A stretch of DNA of 64,000 bases from Hymenobacter norwichensis DSM 15439 (GTDB lineage Bacteria > Bacteroidota > Bacteroidia > Cytophagales > Hymenobacteraceae), in NCBI RefSeq assembly GCF_000420705.1, contig NZ_ATVL01000008.1, positions 310,001-374,000 on the forward strand. Direction: 5' to 3'. Under the pieces are notes generated by a model. The model did not search any database, had not been told where the DNA came from, and was given only the letters and a program-made list of their open reading frames with translations. A program made the position numbers and the translations under genes. This document shows positions 51,690-60,873 of the stretch, one piece after another; the stretch's first letter is position 1, and every line of letters starts with the position of its first letter.

Positions 51690-52574
51690 ATGCAGCTATA
51701 CTCCTACTGGTCCTGGGCAACGCTCGACTGCCGCAATGCCGATGGCAACCCGTATTATCTCACTGCTTACGCGGGCAGCGACACCAGCCCGGCAGCAGCC
51801 AAAACTGCGGCGGAGCAACTAGTGCAGCAGCGCTACACCCGCCTGCTCGCTGGCGACAAGTTAGGTGAATACCCAACAGGCTCGGCCCCGCTGCGCGAGC
51901 AATTAATCCAGCGCGTCCACGACTCCCAAGGCAACCAAATTGCGGCTCTCACCCGCAACCGCTACGGTAGTCTTGTACTGAATGCTCCGCGCCTGATGAT
52001 GTTAGATGTAGACGACCAAGGCTTACAACCAGAACCGGAGTCAGAGCCCTTCAGCCTACGCCATTTTCTGCGCAACCTGTTCAGCCCGCTTCCACCTCCG
52101 CCACGCTTATCTCCTCCCGAACTGCGCGAACAGTTGCGGCTGCGTCTGACGGCTTGGTTGCAACTGTATCCCGACTGGAATTTCCGGCTTTACCGCACCT
52201 GCTTAGGTTTCCGCCTCCTTGTCACGCACCAACTTCTAGACCCCAATAGCCCGAAAGCCCAAGAGGTCTTTTCGGCGATGCGCACCGATAAAATCTATGT
52301 GCGCCTGTGCCAGATGCAGAACTGCTACCGCGCCCGACTCAGCCCGAAGCCCTGGCGCATCGGCTGGCGGCGCCCACCCCATAGCTTTCCTTACCGAGGG
52401 CCTGAAGAAGAGCAGGAACAGCAACAATGGGAACAGCAGTACATCGTTCGGAGCGAGGCGTTTTCAGTGTGCGAATGGGTCGGTGAATACGGCAGCAGCT
52501 ATGTTCTTCCCGAGGTAAAATCCCTTATCGAGCTGCACGACGAAGTGTGCCTGGGTGGCAAAAAACTAGCGTAG
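51690..52574 (+). CDS. Conserved hypothetical protein (YRT-GFR family)
   Basis: 294 residues from the ATG at 51690; the frame from the TTG at 51669 adds 7. It carries the pattern MLDVDD (about 113), FRLYRTCLGFRLLVTH (about 175), VRLCQMQNCYRARLSPKPWRIGWRRPP (about 210) and a C-terminal LIELHDEVC. I recall related hypothetical proteins in Proteobacteria with the same order (FD-D, YRTAAGxRxLVT, C-x5-CFRARLTPKPWR), but no known function. The acidic DVDD and the Cys/Arg cluster suggest metal or nucleotide binding. Cytosolic. Confidence 0.65.
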   Translation: MQLYSYWSWATLDCRNADGNPYYLTAYAGSDTSPAAAKTAAEQLVQQRYTRLLAGDKLGEYPTGSAPLREQLIQRVHDSQGNQIAALTRNRYGSLVLNAPRLMMLDVDDQGLQPEPESEPFSLRHFLRNLFSPLPPPPRLSPPELREQLRLRLTAWLQLYPDWNFRLYRTCLGFRLLVTHQLLDPNSPKAQEVFSAMRTDKIYVRLCQMQNCYRARLSPKPWRIGWRRPPHSFPYRGPEEEQEQQQWEQQYIVRSEAFSVCEWVGEYGSSYVLPEVKSLIELHDEVCLGGKKLA

Positions 52575-52645
52575 CAGTAGGACCGGCCGCCCAATCTGGC
52601 TGCGTAGCCGGCTGGTTTCAACCACTAAATAGCCAATCATAAATA

Positions 52646-52677
52646 ATCAGATAAAGAACAATAATTATTTATCTGAT
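52646..52677. terminator. AT-rich hairpin between converging genes
   Basis: ATCAGATAAA (52646-52655) pairs perfectly with 52668-52677. The loop is AT-rich. It may terminate the + gene and the ChaN-like minus-strand gene. Confidence 0.5.
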
Positions 52678-52721
52678 ATTCAAATAGTTGAAATCTCTAT
52701 TGCTTACCACTGACTGCCTGC

Positions 52722-53621
52722 TTAATAGGTCTTAGTCATATCGGCAGGCACTGCCAACACAAAATCAGCTTTTTGCTGGTTGTCCTTGTCTAGTTTATCC
52801 AGCTGCTCCTGCGACACGGTGCTGATGGTCAGCACTTTCAGCTTGGGATTTAGTTGGCGCAGATAAGCCAAAATACCGTCGTGGTTGTCGGAATGGTAGC
52901 TACCGTTGAGATGTAGCAGCAGCTGGCCATCGGTGCGGGCTTGGGCTAGGAAGTGCGCCATGGTGGCATCTTTGAGTGCCTGCGCTTGAATGATGTTCTG
53001 TACGTCAGCCGCATGGGCTGCGTCGCCGCCGAACATCTTGGCCATGTTTTTATACCCAGGCAGCTCGTAATCAACGGTAATGGGCAGCGGCACTATCCAG
53101 GCTTTTTCTTCGGCGGGCAAGGTGTTCAGGGCTGTGAGACTGCCTTTGGCTACCTGCGAGGCGTAACGGCGCGGCACGTTGGTGCCCACCACCCGAAACT
53201 TCTGTTGCTTTGCCAACTGAAGCAGCGGCTTGTAGTCGGTGGCGTAGTTGGGCCAGGGACGGCTTTGCTCCTCGAAGCCTTTATCGTCTAGCTCGCCGGT
53301 GGTGTACTGATCCACCAAGGGCTGCACATCGCGCTCCAGCATTTCCAGGCCCAACACAAATTGTCCCTGCTTGAGGCGAGCCAGGTCTTTGGTAAGCTGC
53401 AATTCCAGCCAGTGCCCGATAGGGTCGTTGTGCTGCTCCCCGAAGAACACCACGTCGGCCGCGGCTAGCTCCTTCAGCATCTTGTCGTAGTCGGCGGGCT
53501 TGCCGGTGGCCGTAAACAGGCGGTAGGCGGGCTTATCGGCCGCGGTGAAGCTGCTAAGCAGAACCAGCACCAGCCAGACCGCAAGCGGCCGAAGAAACGG
53601 TTGAAAGCGTTGTGGATGCAT
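52722..53621 (-). CDS. ChaN-like iron/heme-regulated protein
   Basis: 299 residues with an N-terminal signal sequence (RPLAVWLVLVLLSSFTAA) and the ChaN/PF04187 fold: VVFFGEQHNDPIGHWLELQL (about 58), LGLEMLERDVQPLVDQY, NGSYHSDNHDGILAYLRQL near 240. Homologues bind heme or act as outer-membrane iron-regulated proteins; the conserved Glu, His and Asp may form a metal site. There is no lipobox Cys at the usual spot. TATCTTCG, a 7-of-8 -7 box, ends 3 bases before the ATG. Confidence 0.83.
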   Translation of the reverse strand: MHPQRFQPFLRPLAVWLVLVLLSSFTAADKPAYRLFTATGKPADYDKMLKELAAADVVFFGEQHNDPIGHWLELQLTKDLARLKQGQFVLGLEMLERDVQPLVDQYTTGELDDKGFEEQSRPWPNYATDYKPLLQLAKQQKFRVVGTNVPRRYASQVAKGSLTALNTLPAEEKAWIVPLPITVDYELPGYKNMAKMFGGDAAHAADVQNIIQAQALKDATMAHFLAQARTDGQLLLHLNGSYHSDNHDGILAYLRQLNPKLKVLTISTVSQEQLDKLDKDNQQKADFVLAVPADMTKTY

Positions 53622-53679
53622 GCACGAAGATAGGCTGTACGCCGCAGGAATCGTTGTGCGTGGGCTTTGGCTCTACGCA

Positions 53680-53713
53680 GAAAGCCCCGGCACCGTATGG
53701 CACCAGGGCTTTC
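53680..53713. terminator. Terminator after the ABC permease gene
   Basis: GAAAGCCC (53680-53687) pairs with GGGCTTTC (53706-53713). On the minus strand it follows the permease stop; A/T runs flank it. Confidence 0.7.
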
Positions 53714-53743
53714 AAAATTAAGGCCGGCCAACGCCGCGTTGCG

Positions 53744-55108
53744 CTAACCTTTGTAGAACATCCAGCGCGACAACTCGCGGTAGTTCACCTTCTTACCGTA
53801 CATGAGCACGCCCACGCGGTAGATGCGGCTGGCTACCCACGTAGTGAAGATGAAGCCCCCCACCAGCAGCACCGCCGACAGCAAAAGCTGCCACATGGGC
53901 ACCCCAAACGGCAGACGCATCACCATGGCAATGGGTGAGGTGAACGGAATCATGGACAGCCAGAACGCCAGAGGTCCGTTCGGGTCGCCGTTGATGATGA
54001 CGTTGATACTGACGATATAGCTGAGAATGAGCGGAATCGTGACCGGGAACATGAACTGCTGGGCATCAGTCTGGTCATCAACGGCGGCCCCGATGGCTGC
54101 AAACATGGACGAGTACAGCAGGTAGCCCCCCAGGAAGAAGAATAGGAAGCCCCCAATGATGGACCCGATGGGCAGCCCATCCAGAAAATCAAGCGGGCTG
54201 GCAGCTACCTCCGGGGCGGTAGGCGCGGTGGCCTTGGCAGCATCGTAGGTGGCTGACTCACGGTTGTTGGCGGCCTCCTGCACTCCCGCTGCGGCTGCCG
54301 CAGGCGGCGACTTTTTCATACTATCTGCCAGCAGGGGAGCCGCAACCGTGGTAAGGCCCCACGACAAGACAATCCACAGGGCAAACTGCGTGAACACCAC
54401 CGCCGCAATGCCCAAAATCTTGCCCATCATCAACTGAAAGGGCTTCACCGACGACAGCATCACCTCCATAATGCGGCTGGATTTCTCTTCGCTCACACCG
54501 CGCATCACCTGCACGCCGTAGATGAAGATGAACATATACACCAGAATCGAGAGCAAATAAGCGGCCCCAGTAGTAGCGCCGACGTTGTTCTTGCGGCCGC
54601 CTACCTGGCTCAGGTCCACGGCATCCATATCCACGTTAGCCGACAGGTTTTCAATGACGGTTTGGTTGAGGCCCGACCGTTTCATCTTCAGCTCGCCAAC
54701 CGTTTTGTTTACGGCTTTGCGGATGTTGTTCTGGCGCTTCAGGCTGACGTTGCCATCAGCCAGCAACTGAATTCCTTTGCTGTTGTCGAGGGAGAAAGTG
54801 GGCGGGAAATACAGCAACGCGTGTTGCTTGGGCTTGGCCTTTTTGAAAGCCGCCGTGGCTTCGGTCAGGGAGTTGCCAGCCGCCGGCACAAACCGCACAT
54901 CATCGTTACCCACCAGGTTGGCAAGTACTTGCTGCCCGCTCTCGTCGCGGACGGCCACTACGTCAACATCCGAAGAGCCCGACAGCTTGGCAATGCCCAC
55001 CGTAGTGCCGGCCAGCAACAGCGGCGCCAGCAACGACATAATCAGAAAGCTTTTTTTCCGAACGCGCGTCAGGTATTCGCGCTGGATGATCAACCAGATT
55101 TTATCCAT
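53744..55108 (-). CDS. ABC-2-type export permease (NatB-like)
   Basis: 454-residue inner-membrane protein: helix 1 near residues 20-40 (KKSFLIMSLLAPLLLAGTTVG), a ~140-residue extracytoplasmic loop, then five further helices from about residue 185 (GAAYLLSILVYMFIFIYGVQVMRGVSEEKSSRIMEVMLSSV). The EExSRxMEVLLSSV element is typical of NatB/YhaP permeases. It would export Na+ or a lipophilic compound together with the ATPase gene that lies directly upstream on the same strand. Confidence 0.87.
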   Translation of the reverse strand: MDKIWLIIQREYLTRVRKKSFLIMSLLAPLLLAGTTVGIAKLSGSSDVDVVAVRDESGQQVLANLVGNDDVRFVPAAGNSLTEATAAFKKAKPKQHALLYFPPTFSLDNSKGIQLLADGNVSLKRQNNIRKAVNKTVGELKMKRSGLNQTVIENLSANVDMDAVDLSQVGGRKNNVGATTGAAYLLSILVYMFIFIYGVQVMRGVSEEKSSRIMEVMLSSVKPFQLMMGKILGIAAVVFTQFALWIVLSWGLTTVAAPLLADSMKKSPPAAAAAGVQEAANNRESATYDAAKATAPTAPEVAASPLDFLDGLPIGSIIGGFLFFFLGGYLLYSSMFAAIGAAVDDQTDAQQFMFPVTIPLILSYIVSINVIINGDPNGPLAFWLSMIPFTSPIAMVMRLPFGVPMWQLLLSAVLLVGGFIFTTWVASRIYRVGVLMYGKKVNYRELSRWMFYKG

Positions 55109-55163
55109 GATTTTATATTGGGGAGCTAGAAGCGAGGAGATAGAAGCTAGAAGTGAGGAGCGT

Positions 55164-55229
55164 AGAAATCAGGAAGCAGGGAGTTAAGAAGAGGAAGTCA
55201 TGCTCTCAACTCCTAGCTTCTGCTTCCTA
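55164..55229. repeat. Inverted repeat, AGGAAGCAGAAGCTAGGAG family
   Basis: Purine-rich units (AGAAGCTAGAAG, GGAAGCAGGGAG) on the left pair imperfectly with 55204-55229. The right arm contains the stop codon of the ABC ATPase gene. A related piece is present at 62175-62225. Confidence 0.6.
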
Positions 55230-56168
55230 GTTTTTCACTTCTTCCACTAGGCTTTCGGGCATGGTTTCCTGCACGCGCCGAATGAAAATATCGTTAATGC
55301 TGGGGATCTGCTCCCGGAAGGCGTGCACTTCCACATTGCCGATGAGGTAGCGTAGCAGGTCGTTGGGGGTGGTGCCGGCGTGCAGCTTGATTCGGTCGTA
55401 GAAGTGGCCGTTTTCGCGCTCTTTGTGCTCCAGCACTTCAAAATCGGGGTGCGTTACCATCAGCCGGCCGCGGCCTTCTACCTCGTAGGTTTGGGTTTTG
55501 AAGGTGTTTTTGATGTCGCGCACCGAACCATCGAGCACCTTGTGGGAGCGGTTGATCAGGGCAATGTTGTCGCACAGCTCTTCCACCGATTCCATGCGGT
55601 GGGTACTGAAGATAATGGTGGCGCCTCGTTGGCGCAGTTCCAGAATTTCGTCTTTGATGAGGTTGGCGTTGATGGGGTCGAAACCCGAAAACGGCTCATC
55701 CAGAATGATGATGCTAGGCTCGTGCAGTACAGTGGCAATGAACTGCACCTTCTGCTGCATGCCTTTGCTGAGGTCCTCCACGTTCTTGCTTACCCAGGGC
55801 TTCAACTCCAACCGATCCAGCCAGCCCTTAATCCGTTGCGTGGCATCAGCTTTCGATAAGCCCCGCAACTGCGCCAGATACAGCAGTTGCTCCCCTACTT
55901 TCATCTTCTTATAAAGGCCGCGCTCCTCGGGCAAGTATCCAATTTGGCCGATGTGCTTGGGGTTCAGCTTCTCGCCGCGCACCCGAATTTCACCGGAGTC
56001 GGCTGCGGTAATCTGGGTGATGATGCGGATGAGGGACGTTTTGCCGGCCCCGTTGGGCCCCAGCAGCCCGAAGATGCTGCGCTCCGGAATGTCGAGGCTG
56101 ACGCCGTTGAGGGCCGTGTGCGCGGCATAGGCTTTATGCACATCAATTGCTTGTAGAATGGGTTGCAC
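55227..56168 (-). CDS. ABC transporter ATP-binding protein (NatA-like)
   Basis: 313-residue ATPase with Walker A GPNGAGKTSL (about residue 36), signature LSKGMQQKVQ (about 137), Walker B IIILDEPFSGFDP, and the switch His in FSTHRMESVEEL. It partners the permease 118 bases downstream. The start codon is GTG at 56168; no ATG precedes the conserved ILQAIDVHKAY. The stop codon lies within a palindromic repeat. Confidence 0.92.
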   Translation of the reverse strand: MQPILQAIDVHKAYAAHTALNGVSLDIPERSIFGLLGPNGAGKTSLIRIITQITAADSGEIRVRGEKLNPKHIGQIGYLPEERGLYKKMKVGEQLLYLAQLRGLSKADATQRIKGWLDRLELKPWVSKNVEDLSKGMQQKVQFIATVLHEPSIIILDEPFSGFDPINANLIKDEILELRQRGATIIFSTHRMESVEELCDNIALINRSHKVLDGSVRDIKNTFKTQTYEVEGRGRLMVTHPDFEVLEHKERENGHFYDRIKLHAGTTPNDLLRYLIGNVEVHAFREQIPSINDIFIRRVQETMPESLVEEVKN

Positions 56169-56251
56169 GGCTTGGAAAGGAAGGTTGAAAAATGGAAGCT
56201 AAATGTATAGATTTTGCTATGCTAGTGAAGCAGGAAATCAAGAAGAGTTGC

Positions 56252-56869
56252 TTACTCTTCCAGTTCCCGCAACGAAGTTTCCAGCCGGTCGAGGTGCTGC
56301 CCGTAGAGGCGCTGCAAGTACCGGCGGGTGCCGTACAGCACGGCTAGTTGCAGAAAGAAGCCGAAAACCAACACCACACCAGCTGTAATCAGCAGTAATT
56401 GGGGCTGTAAGCCCGGTGGCTTTGCTTGTTCCAACACCACGTACGAGCCAAAAAGCAATACCAGCGTAACCGGACCCGTTGCCAGCGTAACGCGGTAGAG
56501 AAACCGCAGGAGGCGGCGCAACTCAAGGCACAGCTTCCGCAGATGGTTGCGCACATTGCCTTCTACCATAGCCATCCGGCGTAGCACGCCCAGTTTGTAG
56601 TAATAGTAGTACAGCTGTCCGGCCCCGAGTAGTATCGTAAAAACCGTCCAGAACACGGTAATTGGCTTTTCCACCTTCATAAACCAAAAAGGCAACAGCA
56701 TCAGCAGCGCCGTTAGGCCCATTTCAATGCGGGCGTTACGCTGCATCTTGGCCACCGGCGAATCAGTGTTGCGTGCCAGCAGCTGCGCTAATGCGGCGGT
56801 ATCTAGAATTGGTGGGGCATTGGTGGCACTGGGCTCCTTCCAAGCGCGGCGCAAATCATCAAGTTCCAT
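56252..56869 (-). CDS. Membrane protein paired with ECF sigma factor
   Basis: 205 residues. The N-terminal half is cytosolic (ELDDLRRAWKEP) and there are probably four membrane helices (about 52-70, 70-90, 125-148, 158-180), ending in a charged coiled stretch (YLQRLYGQHLDRLETSLRELEE). The start overlaps the sigma-factor stop by one base, so they are translationally coupled. An anti-sigma or regulatory role is inferred from position only; the canonical zinc anti-sigma motif is absent. Confidence 0.65.
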   Translation of the reverse strand: MELDDLRRAWKEPSATNAPPILDTAALAQLLARNTDSPVAKMQRNARIEMGLTALLMLLPFWFMKVEKPITVFWTVFTILLGAGQLYYYYYKLGVLRRMAMVEGNVRNHLRKLCLELRRLLRFLYRVTLATGPVTLVLLFGSYVVLEQAKPPGLQPQLLLITAGVVLVFGFFLQLAVLYGTRRYLQRLYGQHLDRLETSLRELEE

Positions 56870-57381
56870 CAGACGGGGCGGGTAAGTAATTGACGGATTT
56901 TATCTTGCACGCGGTGCATTTTCACGCGCACGTTGTTCTGGGTGATGCCCAAGATGTCGGCCATTTCCTCATAGGTGCGCTCCTCCAGATATAGTAACAC
57001 AAAGGCCTTATCCACGTCGGAAAGCCGGTTGATGGCGCTGTACAAGGCGGCGGTTTCCTCGGGCTCGTAGCCCGCTGGCTCCATCTCCTGGGCTAGTTGT
57101 AGGGCCTGCCCATCAAGGTTAAGCGGGTGCGGCCGACGGGTGCGCTGGCGCAGATTGCTGATGGCCACGTTCAGGGCAATGCGGTAGAGCCAGGTGCTAA
57201 GCTTGGCACCGGGTTGGGGCACGTACTTTGGCCAAGCACGCCAGAGTTGCAGCACCACTTCTTGGAACAAGTCCTGCCGGTCGTCGGCGTCGGCGCAGTA
57301 CAGGCGGCACACCCGCCGCAGCAGCGGCTGGTACTGGTTCACAACGGCAACAAAATCGGTAGAGGGTGCAGCGGGGCTCAT
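56869..57381 (-). CDS. ECF-type RNA polymerase sigma factor
   Basis: 170 residues with sigma region 2 (DRQDLFQEVVLQLWRAWPKY, about 38-57) and region 4 (ERTYEEMADILGITQNNVRVKMHR, about 132-156, helix-turn-helix). Such factors turn on envelope-stress or nutrient genes in Bacteroidota. It is co-transcribed with the membrane protein gene downstream and transcribed divergently from the T9SS cargo gene, 194 bases away. Autoregulation is typical but no operator motif was identified. Confidence 0.9.
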   Translation of the reverse strand: MSPAAPSTDFVAVVNQYQPLLRRVCRLYCADADDRQDLFQEVVLQLWRAWPKYVPQPGAKLSTWLYRIALNVAISNLRQRTRRPHPLNLDGQALQLAQEMEPAGYEPEETAALYSAINRLSDVDKAFVLLYLEERTYEEMADILGITQNNVRVKMHRVQDKIRQLLTRPV

Positions 57382-57575
57382 GCGGGCAGCAATTTCAAAG
57401 CGTATATCGATGACTTGCCTGCAGCATTACATAAGATGCCATAATTTATTTGGGTTCGGTGTTTCCACTCAATTACGCATACCTACTTCTAGGTATTTTG
57501 ATACTATTTCAACGTATTTGGCCACCAGGTAATGAAATAGTTCATAAATAGCGTATTCAAACAAAATTATATATC

Positions 57576-58934
57576 ATGAAACACGTTCTACTCCCCTGCT
57601 TCCTTAGCTGCCTACTCTCAATTCCCGATAGCTACGCCCAGCAACAAAATCCCGCACGGTCTGCCACGAAGCTTCTATTCAACAGCAGTCAACCTCAGCA
57701 CAGCTCTCGGACCTCCGCTGACCAAGCCCATCGTGGCATCATGGCCTCCGTAACGGTACCAGGCCGCAGCGTTGGGCACACTTGGAGCAGTACCACCAAC
57801 AGGTGGGTGGAAGGCACTGTCGGAGTGCATACCTATGACGTGCGAGCCAACCCCACCCAAATCGTCTACACTGACTCCGTCACCTCTCAACCTAGAAGCA
57901 AGGAACTGTACACTTATAACGTGCGCAATCAGATAACAGAATCTACTTACCAAACCTGGCTTAATTCAGCTTATGTGAACGAGCAGCGCGAACAGTATGC
58001 CTATGACACCCAAGGCAACATCACGCTGGAAACCTACCAGACGTGGAACGGTACGGCCTGGGCAACCCAGAATAGCTACCGAACCACGAACACTTACAAC
58101 TCAGCGAACGTACTGACCGGCCGGGTGTATGAAGAGCTAAATACAATTAGCAACACCTGGGTCCCCAACGGACGCATCACCTTCACGCTCAACGCCAGCA
58201 ACCAATGGATTGAGGCTGTCTATCAGGACTGGAACAATGGGGCGTATGTGAACGACGAGCGGACTCACAATATCACGTGGTATGACTGGGCCAAAATGCT
58301 ACCCAGCTATTTGGAGGACCAAGAATGGAGAAACGGTGCTTGGGTCGACAACCAACGCAGTACCGTAACCTACCAGCCTAATGGCAGCAACGTGGATGTA
58401 CAGCAGAAGTTTACGGCTAATACGTGGATGAATGATGACCGAATTTCCACTACCTACGATAACTTCGGCAACCTGATTCTCGACCAATACGAATCCTGGA
58501 CCAACAACGCCTGGGCTATTACAGGCGGTGAGCGGGCCTTGCTTTCCTACAACGCTACCAATCAGGTGCGCCGCGCAGTAGCGCAAGATTACAGTACCTC
58601 GCAGAGCCGGTACGTGAATTCCACCGTCACTACCTACGGCAGCTTTGTCACGCTGGGCACCCGCCGGGCTATGGGTCTGGAAGCAGCCGCTACGCTCCAT
58701 CCCAACCCAACAACTAGCACTACTATCATCAGCGTGAGCGGCCTGCGTGAGCAAAGCGCTATGCAAGCCGAAGTGCTTGATATGTTGGGCCAAGTGGTGA
58801 AAACCATGACAGTAGGCCCTCAGCAAGGCACCTTTAGGCAGGAAGTCAACTTGGCTACCTTACCTGCTGGCGTATACACCGTGCGCCTGCACACCTCCAA
58901 AGGCACTGTTGCTAAACGAGTGGTAAAAGAATAG
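57576..58934 (+). CDS. Repeat-rich protein with T9SS type A sorting domain
   Basis: 452 residues: signal peptide (MKHVLLPCFLSCLLSIPDSYA), a Gln/Ser-rich stretch, about eight degenerate ~40-residue repeats (residues ~85-355) with the pattern YQ-x-W-N-x-x-x-W-V-N-x-x-R-x-x-Y-x-Y-x-x-x-G-N, reminiscent of YD/RHS repeats, and a C-terminal sorting domain (LHPNPTTSTTIISV ... MLGQVVKTM ... LPAGVYTVRL ... KRVVKE). It is an outer-membrane-exported cargo of the type IX secretion system, probably surface-attached or released. Function unknown, perhaps adhesive. Lies divergent from an ECF sigma/membrane pair. Confidence 0.85.
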   Translation: MKHVLLPCFLSCLLSIPDSYAQQQNPARSATKLLFNSSQPQHSSRTSADQAHRGIMASVTVPGRSVGHTWSSTTNRWVEGTVGVHTYDVRANPTQIVYTDSVTSQPRSKELYTYNVRNQITESTYQTWLNSAYVNEQREQYAYDTQGNITLETYQTWNGTAWATQNSYRTTNTYNSANVLTGRVYEELNTISNTWVPNGRITFTLNASNQWIEAVYQDWNNGAYVNDERTHNITWYDWAKMLPSYLEDQEWRNGAWVDNQRSTVTYQPNGSNVDVQQKFTANTWMNDDRISTTYDNFGNLILDQYESWTNNAWAITGGERALLSYNATNQVRRAVAQDYSTSQSRYVNSTVTTYGSFVTLGTRRAMGLEAAATLHPNPTTSTTIISVSGLREQSAMQAEVLDMLGQVVKTMTVGPQQGTFRQEVNLATLPAGVYTVRLHTSKGTVAKRVVKE

Positions 58935-58970
58935 CTAGTCGCACTTATTCTAATTCGCGTAGCGCCCAAT

Positions 58971-59009
58971 AAAAAAGCTCGTCTGGCATAGTGCCAGACG
59001 AGCTTTTTT
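58971..59009. terminator. Bidirectional terminator, 18-bp perfect stem
   Basis: AAAAAAGCTCGTCTGGCA (58971-58988) pairs fully with 58992-59009; loop 3 bases. Between the T9SS cargo gene and dnaJ. Confidence 0.9.
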
Positions 59010-59028
59010 ATTGAGCCTTGCTCCAGTT

Positions 59029-60177
59029 TTACTGGAAATACTCCTTCACTTTCTCGAAGAAGCCCTTCTCATTTTTGCCGGGATTTGGCGTGAAATTCTG
59101 GGCGTTGCGCAGCTTTTCCAGCAGTTCGCGCTCCTCCCCTGTTACGTTCTTAGGGGTCCAAACGCTGAGGTGAATGAGCTGGTCGCCGCGGCCATAGCCG
59201 TTGATATCCTTGATGCCTTTGCCACGCAGGCGCAGGATTTTGCCTGGCTGCGTGCCGGGGTCCACCTTGATTTTCACCTTGCCTTCAATGGTCGGTACCT
59301 CGATGCTCGCGCCCAAGGCGGCATCCACGAACGAGATATACTGCTCGAACATGATGTTGTTACCGTCGCGCTTCAGTTGCTCGTGTGGCTCCTCCTCAAT
59401 CTGAATCAACAGGTCGCCAGGCACGCCGCCTCGCTCGGGGTAGTTGCCTTTGCCGTTCATGCTGAGTTGCATACCCTCAGCCACGCCGGCCGGGATGTTA
59501 ATTGGGATAACCTCTTCATGCAACTGGCGGCCTTCGCCGTGACACACGTCGCACTTGCTAGTTACCACTTTGCCTTCGCCGTCGCAGGTGGGGCACGTGG
59601 AGGCGCTTACCATTTGGCCGAGCATGGTGTTCACTACCCGCTTCACTTGGCCTTGGCCTTGGCAGGTCTGGCAGGTTTTCAGGTCGGTGCCGTTTTTAGC
59701 ACCAGTTCCTGAGCAGGTATTGCACGCCACGTAGCGCTTCACTTTAATCTTCTTCTCGACGCCGTTGGCCACTTCTTCTAGGTCAAGCTTCAGCTTGATG
59801 CGCAGGTTGGAGCCTTTGCGCACGCGCCGGCCCCCTTGTCCGCGGCCACCGCCGCCGAAGAAGCCCTCGAAGCCTCCTTGGCCGCCCCCGCCGAAGATGT
59901 CGCCGAAGTGGCTGAAGATGTCTTCCATGCTGGGGCCGCCACCGTTGCCACCCATGCCTTGGTGCCCGTACTGGTCGTAGCGGGCGCGCTTGTTCTGGTC
60001 CGACAATACTTCGTAGGCTTCAGCGGCTTCCTTGAACTTGTCTTCGGCCGTAGGGTCGTCAGGGTTTTTATCGGGGTGATACTTGATGGCCACCTTGCGG
60101 TAGGCCTTCTTTATCTCATCCGCCGCCGCGTTTTTGGCTACGCCCAGTATTTCGTAATAATCTCGCTTCGTTGCCAT
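59029..60177 (-). CDS. dnaJ: Chaperone protein DnaJ
   Basis: 382 residues. The J domain with HPD ([12 protein letters not shown], about 30-45) is followed by a Gly/Phe-rich linker and the four zinc motifs of type CxxCxGxG ([32 protein letters not shown]), then the substrate-binding domains. It delivers unfolded proteins to DnaK and stimulates its ATPase. grpE lies upstream on the same strand, 108 bases away, with a palindrome in between; dnaK is not in the window. Confidence 0.98.
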   Translation of the reverse strand: MATKRDYYEILGVAKNAAADEIKKAYRKVAIKYHPDKNPDDPTAEDKFKEAAEAYEVLSDQNKRARYDQYGHQGMGGNGGGPSMEDIFSHFGDIFGGGGQGGFEGFFGGGGRGQGGRRVRKGSNLRIKLKLDLEEVANGVEKKIKVKRYVACNTCSGTGAKNGTDLKTCQTCQGQGQVKRVVNTMLGQMVSASTCPTCDGEGKVVTSKCDVCHGEGRQLHEEVIPINIPAGVAEGMQLSMNGKGNYPERGGVPGDLLIQIEEEPHEQLKRDGNNIMFEQYISFVDAALGASIEVPTIEGKVKIKVDPGTQPGKILRLRGKGIKDINGYGRGDQLIHLSVWTPKNVTGEERELLEKLRNAQNFTPNPGKNEKGFFEKVKEYFQ

Positions 60178-60194
60178 TGTCTACTATGTGGTCT

Positions 60195-60278
60195 GTCATG
60201 CTGACGAGGCATCTCTACACGAGTGGAAATCACCTTGGCAACAAAGCGGTAGAGATGCTTCGCTGCACTCAGCATGAC
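60195..60278. repeat. Inverted repeat, GTCATGC family (copy 4)
   Basis: Left arm 60195-60218 (24 bases) pairs with right arm 60249-60278 (30 bases); the left arm lacks six internal bases, otherwise near-perfect. Ends GTCATGCTGA, core GCATCTCTAC. It separates grpE from dnaJ. Confidence 0.82.
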
Positions 60279-60285
60279 GGTTCTC

Positions 60286-60873
60286 TTACAGGCCCAACAC
60301 CACTTTGGCGTGGCGGATCACCTTGTCGCCGAGGTAGTAGCCGCGCTCTACCTCATCCACGATTTTGCCTTTCAACTCTTCCGACGGAGCCGGAATCTGC
60401 GTGATGGCCTCGTGCAGCTCGGGGTCGAAGGCTGTGCCCTTCACGTCCATTGGCGCGAGGCCTTTCTGGTTGAGGGTTTTTTGGAGCTTGTTGTAAATGA
60501 TTTCGATGCTTTCACGCACCGCGTTGGCATCTTCAGTGTCTCTAGTATGATGGCGGGCCCGGTCGAAATCGTCGAGTGCCGGCAGCAACGCCACCATCAG
60601 CTCCTGGTTAGCCGTTTTGAACAAGTCGGAGCGCTCCTTGGTGGTGCGGCGCTTGTAGTTCTCGAACTCGGCCGCGAGGCGCAAGTATTTGTCTTTCAAA
60701 TCAGACAGTTCGGTACCAACCTTGGCGCCGGTGGCAGTGCCACCTTCTGCGCCTTCCACTTCCCCAAGTTCGGGAGCATTGGGTTCTTCAGGAAGTTCGC
60801 CGGCTACTTGGTCAGCGGAAGCGTTCTGGTCGAATTGCGTTTCGTCGGGGTTTGGATATTTATCGTCAGCCAT
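60286..60873 (-). CDS. grpE: Nucleotide exchange factor GrpE
   Basis: 195 residues from the ATG at 60873; the open frame from 60978 adds 35 residues unlike GrpE. Pattern: acidic N-terminus (GEVEGAEGGTATG), the long helix DLKDKYLRLAAEFENYKRRTTKERSDL, then LPALDDFDRARHH, and the beta-domain motif FDPELHEAI and GYYLGDKVIRHAKVVL. It releases ADP from DnaK. An element close to -7 consensus (TAAGTTTC, 60987-60980) lies 107 bases upstream. Confidence 0.93.
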   Translation of the reverse strand: MADDKYPNPDETQFDQNASADQVAGELPEEPNAPELGEVEGAEGGTATGAKVGTELSDLKDKYLRLAAEFENYKRRTTKERSDLFKTANQELMVALLPALDDFDRARHHTRDTEDANAVRESIEIIYNKLQKTLNQKGLAPMDVKGTAFDPELHEAITQIPAPSEELKGKIVDEVERGYYLGDKVIRHAKVVLGL

